5,644 bases of DNA, from assembly GCA_028691095.1 (NCBI GenBank), contig JAQUZZ010000114.1:1-5644 (forward strand), written 5' to 3'. Below are positions 1 through 4,645 of the stretch, piece by piece (position 1 is the first letter of the stretch; each line of letters opens with the position of its first letter). Both the position numbers and the translations under genes were made by a program. The DNA comes from Alistipes sp. (lineage in GTDB: Bacteria; Bacteroidota; Bacteroidia; Bacteroidales; Rikenellaceae). The notes below the pieces were generated by a model. That model was given only the letters and a program-made list of their open reading frames with translations, had not been told where the DNA came from and did no database searches.

Positions 1-631
1 CAGCCAAATAACGCATGGAGAGAGCCAAGCGACTGCAACGAATCCAGCGATTGCTCCAGTTCTTCTTCAATTCGATTCCACAATATCCCAAGACCACGTC
101 GCCACAGATGAATCCTTTGGCCATCAAGGCAATCCAGCGATCGGAATCGGGCACTGCATCGGGAGTCGTAAAGAGGATGTGTTCGTAGCGTGCCGCCTTG
201 ATGCCGACGGTCAGTGCCAGCTTGGTGCTGTGTGCCGAGGGGAGCTGTTGTTTGAAGGCGGTGACGTGGAGGTTGGGGTGTTCGAGGCGTTGGAGTGCCA
301 AGAGTTCGCTGATCTCCTCGTTGTAGCTGCAATCGACCAAAATGACCTCAAAGGCGTCGTATTGTTGTCTTAATAATTTAGGAAGGATCTGTTCGATGAA
401 GTAGAACGAATTCTCGCGCACCACGATCACCACAGAGATCGGAGGGGTGGCGACCTGACTCCCTACACCGCGGTTGTTTCGGAACCGAGGCAGACGGCCG
501 TAGACATGAAGGTAATAGCGCAGTTGCAACACAAAGAGCAGCAGCACCGCTCCCATGGCTCCCAAGGCCGCATAAGGTGCGCGAATCCCCAAGGAGGATA
601 GATCGTTATAGAGAAGTTGAAGGTATTCCAC
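1..631 (-). CDS. Membrane-anchored family 2 glycosyltransferase, N-terminal part (runs off the left edge)
   Basis: Reading the minus strand from a GTG at 631-629 gives 210 open codons to the window edge. Residues about 19-41 form one hydrophobic segment ending in LRYYLHVYGRLPRFR, followed by a GT-A type domain starting at residue 64 (PISVVIVVREN), then LPKLLRQQYDAFEVILVD (about 83-100) and TKLALTVGIKAARYEHILF (about 136-154). This layout matches Bacteroidota GT2 enzymes that transfer a sugar from a nucleotide donor at the cytoplasmic face of the inner membrane; acceptor and product cannot be told. The usual acidic motifs are altered: the DD of VDD reads VDCS (D100, C101), and the DxD position reads TPD (156-158), leaving only D158. 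GTG is chosen because the frame is closed upstream by a TGA at 670-668; a TTG at 655-653 would add eight residues. No Shine-Dalgarno is visible. Divergent from tgt. Whether it is active is uncertain. Confidence 0.85.
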   Translation of the reverse strand, partial: MEYLQLLYNDLSSLGIRAPYAALGAMGAVLLLFVLQLRYYLHVYGRLPRFRNNRGVGSQVATPPISVVIVVRENSFYFIEQILPKLLRQQYDAFEVILVDCSYNEEISELLALQRLEHPNLHVTAFKQQLPSAHSTKLALTVGIKAARYEHILFTTPDAVPDSDRWIALMAKGFICGDVVLGYCGIELKKNWSNRWIRCSRLALSMRYLA

Positions 632-769
632 AATCGGCTGATTAAACGGATTCAAAGTGCAACGGATTCAAAGTGCAAGCGTAGACTTCGCTTGCTATAT
701 CGGGACGGATCATACAGTGCGAATCCCCACCACAACATACAAAGGTACGCGATTTTAGAGCAATCCCCA
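581..769. repeat. Short direct repeats GCGAATCCCCA (two exact, one variant)
   Basis: GCGAATCCCCA is found exactly at 581-591 (inside the glycosyltransferase coding region) and at 719-729, and a variant AGCAATCCCCA is at 759-769. On the minus strand these read TGGGGATTCGC. The last copy overlaps the predicted -33 region of the minus-strand promoter and the middle one lies just downstream of its predicted transcription start. They could be binding sites for a regulator of the divergent region, or chance; no known regulator site is recognised. Confidence 0.3.
645..676. repeat. Perfect 16-bp tandem duplication upstream of the glycosyltransferase start
   Basis: The unit AACGGATTCAAAGTGC occurs twice back to back (645-660 and 661-676), and the next two bases (AA) continue the unit. 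It lies between the minus-strand promoter and the GTG start of the glycosyltransferase. Because 16 is not a multiple of three, it shifts the reading frame: with a single copy, the glycosyltransferase frame would be open back to an ATG at 713-711. The duplication is directly seen; its effect on the start is inference. Confidence 0.9.
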
Positions 770-770
770 A
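740..770 (-). promoter_or_regulatory. Bacteroidota-type promoter for the glycosyltransferase
   Basis: On the minus strand an exact TAnnTTTG -7 element (TACCTTTG, 747-740) is preceded, 20 bases upstream, by TTG (770-768) at the expected -33 position. Transcription would start near 735, giving a leader of about 100 nt to the GTG at 631. The -7 box and its neighbour form a 9-bp inverted repeat with the tgt -7 box (739-747 against 801-809), so the two promoters point away from each other with their -33 regions nearly touching. Confidence 0.65.
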
Positions 771-774
771 GCAC

Positions 775-808
775 TTTACGAGGAAGAACGGAAAAATAGT
801 TACCTTTG
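775..808 (+). promoter_or_regulatory. Bacteroidota-type promoter for tgt
   Basis: TACCTTTG at 801-808 is an exact match to the TAnnTTTG -7 consensus; a weaker TTTA at 775-778 sits 22 bases upstream where a TTTG -33 element is expected. In this phylum transcription usually starts about five bases after the box, here around 813, and the tgt ATG is at 816. The transcript would therefore have almost no leader. No ribosome binding site fits between the box and the ATG. Confidence 0.65.
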
Positions 809-815
809 TCCCCCT

Positions 816-1946
816 ATGGAGTATACCCTACAACATACCGATTCCTGTTGTGCGGCGCGCGCGGGAGTACTTGCCACCGATCATGGTGCGATCGAAACCC
901 CGATTTTCATGCCTGTGGGAACGGTGGGAAGCGTCAAAGGCGTTTTCCATCGCGATCTGCAACAGGAGGTGGGGGCTCAGATCATTTTGGGCAACACCTA
1001 TCATCTCTACTTGCGACCCGGAACGGGAATTTTGGAGCAGGCCGGAGGGTTGCATCGCTTCTGCGGCTGGGATCGACCGATACTCACCGACAGTGGTGGA
1101 TTTCAGGTCTTCTCCTTGGCCGACTGCCGCAAGATCACCGAAGAGGGTTGCCGCTTCAGTTCGCATATCGACGGATCGAAGCATCTGTTTACCCCCGAGA
1201 GTGTGATGGATGTGCAGCGAAGCATCGGAGCCGACATCATGATGGCTTTCGACGAGTGTCCTCCCGGAGATGCCCCCTATGACTACGCTGCCAAATCGCT
1301 GGCGCTCACCTGCCGTTGGCTGGAGCGTTGTTTTGATCGGTTTACGAAGACCTCCCCTCGGTATGGTTATCGGCAGTCGCTCTTCCCGATTGTGCAAGGG
1401 TGTGCCTATGCCGATTTGCGCACACGTTCCGCAGAGTTTGTGCAGCAGTTCGATGCCGACGGGTATGCCATCGGCGGTTTGGCCGTGGGCGAACCCGCAC
1501 CGGTGATGTATCAGATGATTGAAGTGGTCAATGCGATACTACCGCAACAAAAACCGCGTTACTTAATGGGCGTGGGAACCCCGATCAATCTGCTGGAGGC
1601 GATCGAACGCGGGGTGGATATGTTCGACTGTGTGATGCCGACCCGCAACGGACGCAATGGGATGCTCTTTACCTCAGAGGGGGTAATCAATATTCGCAAT
1701 CAGAAGTGGCAGAATGACTTCTCGGTGATTGATCCGGCCGGCCATTGCTTCGCCGACACCGCATACACCAAGGCCTACCTGCGCCATCTGACGATTGCGG
1801 GAGAGATGTTGGCCGCGCAGATTGCCAGTATGCACAATTTGGCTTTTTATCTGTGGTTGGTGGGCGAGGCACGCCGTCACATCCTTGCAGATACCTTTGT
1901 ACCATGGAAAGCCCAGATGATGGAGCGGCTCGCGCGACGGTTGTAA
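816..1946 (+). CDS. tgt: Queuine/preQ1 tRNA-guanine transglycosylase (bacterial Tgt)
   Basis: This 376-residue enzyme exchanges guanine 34 in the anticodon of GUN tRNAs (Tyr, His, Asn, Asp) for the queuosine precursor preQ1 in the cytoplasm. Hallmarks are the N-terminal ETPIFMPVGTVGSVKGV (27-43), TDSGGFQVFSL with general acid/base D92 (91-101), AFDECPP with D146, GGLAVGEP (220-227) and DMFDCVMPTRNGRNG with the nucleophile D271 (268-282). The zinc site is altered: aligned to E. coli C302/C304/C307/H333, this protein has G309, C311, D314 and H340. From memory, other Bacteroidota Tgt proteins also lack the CxCxxC pattern, so this is probably lineage-typical and not inactivating. Length and both ends agree with the family, which supports the ATG at 816 even though it lies only eight bases after a -7 promoter box. 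The permease follows 187 bases downstream, behind its own promoter-like box. Confidence 0.98.
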   Translation: MEYTLQHTDSCCAARAGVLATDHGAIETPIFMPVGTVGSVKGVFHRDLQQEVGAQIILGNTYHLYLRPGTGILEQAGGLHRFCGWDRPILTDSGGFQVFSLADCRKITEEGCRFSSHIDGSKHLFTPESVMDVQRSIGADIMMAFDECPPGDAPYDYAAKSLALTCRWLERCFDRFTKTSPRYGYRQSLFPIVQGCAYADLRTRSAEFVQQFDADGYAIGGLAVGEPAPVMYQMIEVVNAILPQQKPRYLMGVGTPINLLEAIERGVDMFDCVMPTRNGRNGMLFTSEGVINIRNQKWQNDFSVIDPAGHCFADTAYTKAYLRHLTIAGEMLAAQIASMHNLAFYLWLVGEARRHILADTFVPWKAQMMERLARRL

Positions 1947-2064
1947 GCCCACAGAAGTTGCAGCGGACTCGGCATAGGGCCGTTCTTCTATCAGTGCGGA
2001 TCCTGCGAACGTGCGATTCACAAACACCGCGTACAAACGGTTCATCAGATAATCAGAATTCCGA

Positions 2065-2096
2065 TTCGCGAAACTCCCGTTATTTAACTATCTTTG
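2065..2096 (+). promoter_or_regulatory. Bacteroidota-type promoter for the LptF/G permease
   Basis: TATCTTTG at 2089-2096 matches TAnnTTTG exactly, with TTCG at 2065-2068 as a weak -33 element 20 bases upstream. The predicted start near 2101 gives a leader of about 33 nt before the ATG at 2134. The -33 position overlaps an 8-bp palindrome, TTCGCGAA (2065-2072), which may be chance. The rest of the 187-base gap after tgt (from 1947) shows no gene and no clear terminator. Confidence 0.6.
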
Positions 2097-2133
2097 AACC
2101 ATCCTTTGTACGAAGTTTTAGATCGAGCCAACC

Positions 2134-3228
2134 ATGAAATTTCCGGGCGTTAGAATCATAGATCGTTATATCATTCGCAGGTTTCTGGGAACCTATTTCT
2201 TCGCGATTGCGTTGATTATCGTGGTCGTGGTCATCTTTGATGCGGCCGAGAAGATCGACGACTTCATCGAGTTGAAGGCTCCGCTCTCCAAGATTGCATT
2301 CCAATACTATCTGAACTTCATTCCCTTCTTCATCAATCAGTTCAGCGGCCTGTTCACCTTCATTGCGGTGATCTTCTTCACCTCGAAGATGGCGTACAAT
2401 ACCGAGATCATTGCCATTCTCTCGGCCGGCATCAGCTTCCGACGCTTGATGTGGCCCTACTTCCTCAGTGCCCTGACCATTACCGTACTCAGCATGGTGC
2501 TGAATCTGTGGGTGATTCCCGCGGCCAACGGCGAACGGTTGAAGTTTGAGATGAATTACATCAAGCGCATCAAGGGAATCCGGTATGATCCCCACATCTA
2601 CCGACAAATCGAACCCGGAACCTTTGTCTACATTCGCGATTATAGCGATCAGAGCAGCAGTGCCTCCTTCTTTGCACTGGAGAGTTACCAGAACGGAGAG
2701 ATCCTCTCCTCGTTGGAGGCCTCCAATGTGCAGTTCGATCCAGAGGCGGAACGTTGGAGTGCCGAGAAGAGCATCCAGCGCACCTTTGAGAAGGGCAAGG
2801 AGATCTTTATCAAGACCCAGCCTCTGGATACGATCATCAATCTCAAGGCCAATGAGATGGGGCGTGAGGAGGAGACGGTAAAGACGATGGATATTGGAAC
2901 CCTGGGGCACTTCATCGAACAGCAGAAAGCCAAGGGCTCCGACCTGATCGCACGATTTGAGGTCGAGCGACACAACCGGTTTGCCTTTCCGGTTTCGACC
3001 TTCATTCTGACCATCATCGGAGTGTCGCTCTCTTCGCGCAAGGTGAGGGGCGGAACCGGTTTGCATATCGGAGTGGGTATTGTCTTGGCCTTCTCGTTCA
3101 TCCTGTTCAGTAAGTTCGGAGAGGAGTTTGCCAAGGGAGGCTTGTTGCCGCCGGGCATTGCAGTTTGGATTCCCAATATCCTCTATGCCTTTATTGCCCT
3201 CTATCTCTATAAGAAAGCGCCCAAATAA
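2134..3228 (+). CDS. lptG: LptF/LptG (YjgP/YjgQ) family lipopolysaccharide export permease
   Basis: The 364-residue protein has the LptF/G layout: three N-terminal membrane segments (about 18-36, 61-82 and 106-128), a periplasmic domain of roughly 130-270 expected to be a beta-jellyroll, and three C-terminal segments (about 283-300, 308-326 and 339-358). Conserved family stretches include DRYIIRRFLGTYFFA near the start, SKMAYNTEIIAILSAGIS (84-101, the coupling region contacting the LptB ATPase) and RFAFPVSTFILTIIGVSLS (282-300). LptF and LptG form the transmembrane half of the LptB2FG transporter, which extracts LPS from the inner membrane and passes it to LptC/LptA. The N-terminal DRYI and the C-terminal half look more LptG- than LptF-like, but Bacteroidota paralogues are hard to assign, so the symbol is tentative; a partner would be encoded elsewhere. 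It lies downstream of tgt, an arrangement I recall from other Bacteroidales. An own promoter is predicted at 2065-2096. Confidence 0.93.
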   Translation: MKFPGVRIIDRYIIRRFLGTYFFAIALIIVVVVIFDAAEKIDDFIELKAPLSKIAFQYYLNFIPFFINQFSGLFTFIAVIFFTSKMAYNTEIIAILSAGISFRRLMWPYFLSALTITVLSMVLNLWVIPAANGERLKFEMNYIKRIKGIRYDPHIYRQIEPGTFVYIRDYSDQSSSASFFALESYQNGEILSSLEASNVQFDPEAERWSAEKSIQRTFEKGKEIFIKTQPLDTIINLKANEMGREEETVKTMDIGTLGHFIEQQKAKGSDLIARFEVERHNRFAFPVSTFILTIIGVSLSSRKVRGGTGLHIGVGIVLAFSFILFSKFGEEFAKGGLLPPGIAVWIPNILYAFIALYLYKKAPK

Positions 3229-3317
3229 GCGCCCCGTGCGATTGAAGCCGCATAGACTTCCGTATATATCCAGCCATATCGTAAAACCTTCGTTGGGGTC
3301 ACGTAAAGATCAGCCTT

Positions 3318-3911
3318 ATGCCTACCAAAGAGAGTCTACGCCGTGCGGTGCGCGACCATGCACAGCGGTATGATATGCAGCAGCAGAGCCGCATCGCAGC
3401 AAACCTTTGGGCTACGATTGAGGCGATGCCCTGTTTCCAAACCGCACAGCATATTCTGCTCTATTGGTCGCTACCGGGAGAGGTGGAGAGTCATGCGGTG
3501 TGCGCGCGGTGGGCGGTCGATCATGCGGTCTATTTACCGATCATGTGCGGACAGACGTTGGAGTTGGGTCGCTACACCGATCCGGCTGCGTTGTGTCCGG
3601 CTCGTTTTGGCGTGATGGAGCCGCGAAACGGAGTGCGGATCGATCCGCAGCAGGTGGATCTGATGATTGTTCCGGCCGTAGGTTATGACCCGCAGGGGCG
3701 TCGGCTGGGGCATGGCAAAGGATTCTATGATCGGCTTTTACAACCCTATCCAGAGGCTATCTCGGCGCAACGTACCGGATCGCCCTTCAAAATCGGGGTT
3801 TGTTTCGACTATCAACTCTTCCCGGAGATTCCGACCGAAGCCCACGATGTGCCGGTCGACTGTGTCGTGTGTGGGGCTCTCGACGAGGTGCGCTGCTTTC
3901 AGCGACCTTGA
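3318..3911 (+). CDS. 5-formyltetrahydrofolate cyclo-ligase (MTHFS family)
   Basis: The 197-residue cytosolic enzyme converts 5-formyl-THF to 5,10-methenyl-THF using ATP, returning stored folate to one-carbon metabolism. Family features visible are the N-terminal basic helix with K4 and R8/R9 (nucleotide binding in homologues), LLYWSLPGEVESH (47-59), FGVMEP (97-102), the signature VPAVGYDPQGRRLGHGKGFYDR (118-139, with the glycine-rich ATP loop) and the C-terminal EAHDVPVDCVV (174-184). Length is normal and no motif is missing. The ATG at 3318 is the first start compatible with the family N-terminus. The gap of 89 bases to the permease has no clear promoter, so read-through from upstream is likely; AACCTTCG near 3286 resembles a -7 box only poorly. 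In E. coli the homologue is YgfA (Fau). Confidence 0.95.
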   Translation: MPTKESLRRAVRDHAQRYDMQQQSRIAANLWATIEAMPCFQTAQHILLYWSLPGEVESHAVCARWAVDHAVYLPIMCGQTLELGRYTDPAALCPARFGVMEPRNGVRIDPQQVDLMIVPAVGYDPQGRRLGHGKGFYDRLLQPYPEAISAQRTGSPFKIGVCFDYQLFPEIPTEAHDVPVDCVVCGALDEVRCFQRP

Positions 3912-3925
3912 CCACGACAAGAGCC

Positions 3926-3945
3926 CGCACGGGGATTCTCGTGCG
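3926..3945. terminator. Stable hairpin after the cyclo-ligase gene, possible transcript end
   Basis: CGCACGGG (3926-3933), loop GATT and CTCGTGCG (3938-3945) form an 8-bp stem with one G-U pair, starting 15 bases after the cyclo-ligase stop codon. No T-run follows on the plus strand (an A-run does), so it is not a textbook intrinsic terminator; it may stabilise or process the 3' end. It lies just upstream of the promoter at 3974-3981. Confidence 0.4.
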
Positions 3946-3973
3946 AAAAACATCCACAACGTCTAAAAATCAT

Positions 3974-3981
3974 TATCTTTG
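3974..3981 (+). promoter_or_regulatory. Bacteroidota -7 promoter element upstream of the structured leader
   Basis: TATCTTTG, followed by TA, is an exact TAnnTTTG match. No TTG is seen at the -33 position, where the sequence is an A-rich run and CCACAAC. Transcription would start near 3986, about 128 nt before the ATG at 4114, leaving room for a structured leader or a small RNA. Confidence 0.6.
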
Positions 3982-3985
3982 TATC

Positions 3986-4113
3986 CCTTAAGTATCTCGC
4001 AACGGATGCGCCATCCCCGCATGGGATATACACCCCATGCCGTGAGGTGAGGCTCCTTTTGTTCCTCGGATGACTGCATCGAGGCGGGATCTTACTCACC
4101 AATACTCTTTCGT
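3986..4113 (+). promoter_or_regulatory. Hairpin-rich 5' leader or small RNA ahead of the two-TM protein gene
   Basis: Three local hairpins can be drawn: GGATG/CATCC with loop CGC (4004-4016), GCATGGG/CCCATGC with an 8-nt loop (4019-4040), and CCTCGGATG/CATCGAGG with a bulged G and loop ACTG (4064-4084). GAGG at 4044-4047 or 4049-4052 could instead pair with CCTC at 4064-4067, and GGTGAG (4046-4051) with CTCACC (4095-4100), giving alternative folds. Two short open frames lie in it: 4006-4050 (14 residues, MRHPRMGYTPHAVR) and 4070-4117 (15 residues), the latter stopping in an ATGA overlap with the gene start. I do not recognise a known riboswitch or RNA family. Function is inference. Confidence 0.4.
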
Positions 4114-4590
4114 ATGAATCGAAAAACCTATTTTATTCGTTCGTTCAAGTATCTGATATGGTTGCTGTTGCTTTTCACAGCCCTTTTTCTACTGATGCTC
4201 TCGACGGGAACCTCTCGTGCGGATGTAGGGCAGAGCCTTTCGGAACTCTTCCTCTCGCAACGGGGGCAGTGGATGTTGGTGGTCATTCTTATTCTGGCCG
4301 CGTTCTATCCCCGTTTCGGATTTACGGTACGACGGGTCGACGCAAAGGGCGATGCGGTGCGCCAAACGATTCTGGAGACCTTGGCCTCCAATGGATATTC
4401 GCTTCAGCAGGAGTCTGCCGAGGAGATGGTATTTCGAGCCTCTGCGCCCCTGAAACGCATCTTACTGCTCTGGGAGGATCAGATCACGGTGCGTCTGGAC
4501 GCTCCGGCGCAACAGATCGAAATCGACGGCATTCGCAAAGAGGTGGTGCGCATCGAGTTCCGGCTACGCTCCTTTTTGGGGGACGAATAA
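4114..4590 (+). CDS. Conserved hypothetical two-TM membrane protein
   Basis: A 158-residue protein of unknown function. It has a basic N-terminus (MNRKTYFIRSFKY), a first membrane segment at about 14-30, a short loop (31-50, with TGTSRADVGQSLSELF), a second segment at about 51-66 ending in FYPRFGF, and a soluble C-terminal domain of about 90 residues (73-158). By the positive-inside rule both ends should be cytoplasmic. The C-terminal domain alternates helix (AVRQTILETLASNGY, 81-95) and strands (MVFRAS, ITVRLDA, IEIDGIRKEVVRIEFRL) like a small alpha/beta fold. The overall pattern, including the FRAS and IDGIRKEVVRI stretches, resembles uncharacterised proteins I recall from Bacteroidales genomes, but I know no role for them. 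It sits 55 bases ahead of the S41 peptidase gene in the same direction, suggesting co-transcription. The ATG at 4114 is preceded by no Shine-Dalgarno but overlaps the stop of a short upstream frame. Confidence 0.85.
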   Translation: MNRKTYFIRSFKYLIWLLLLFTALFLLMLSTGTSRADVGQSLSELFLSQRGQWMLVVILILAAFYPRFGFTVRRVDAKGDAVRQTILETLASNGYSLQQESAEEMVFRASAPLKRILLLWEDQITVRLDAPAQQIEIDGIRKEVVRIEFRLRSFLGDE

Positions 4591-4645
4591 GAGAGGGCAC
4601 ACACCAACACGACGAAAAATTGCGTTTGTTAAGCACACGGTGCAG

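Noticed and set aside
617..799. Plus-strand open frame of 60 codons in the divergent promoter region
   Set aside because: It starts inside the antisense glycosyltransferase gene, runs through the tandem duplication and the promoters, and its low-complexity basic translation looks non-coding.
828..1397. Minus-strand open frame (189 codons) opposite tgt
   Set aside because: Fully covered by tgt, whose motifs are unambiguous; the translation resembles no family.
1892..1899. TACCTTTG box inside the 3' end of tgt as a promoter for the permease
   Set aside because: It encodes the in-frame DTFV stretch of Tgt, has no TTG at the -33 position and lies 235 bases from the permease; the box at 2089-2096 is better placed.
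2080..3066. Long minus-strand open frame (328 codons) opposite the permease gene
   Set aside because: It is the antisense shadow of a strongly supported membrane protein gene; its translation is highly charged, shows no domain, and no promoter precedes it.
3215..3234. 8-bp direct repeat AAGCGCCC on both sides of the permease stop codon
   Set aside because: Too short and explained by Lys-Ala-Pro codons plus chance; no terminator structure with a T-run results.
3899..4102. Minus-strand open frame of 67 codons over the gap after the cyclo-ligase
   Set aside because: It crosses the plus-strand promoter box and hairpins and has no recognisable protein features.
3926..4113. Known RNA such as SRP RNA, preQ1, THF or cobalamin riboswitch in the gap after the cyclo-ligase
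   Set aside because: I compared by eye and found none of the defining conserved loops; a folate riboswitch was considered because of the neighbouring folate gene but the motif does not fit and it lies after, not before, that gene.
4621..4628. TGCGTTTG as a promoter for the S41 protease
   Set aside because: One mismatch at a key position and no -33 element; the short distance to the upstream gene makes co-transcription simpler.
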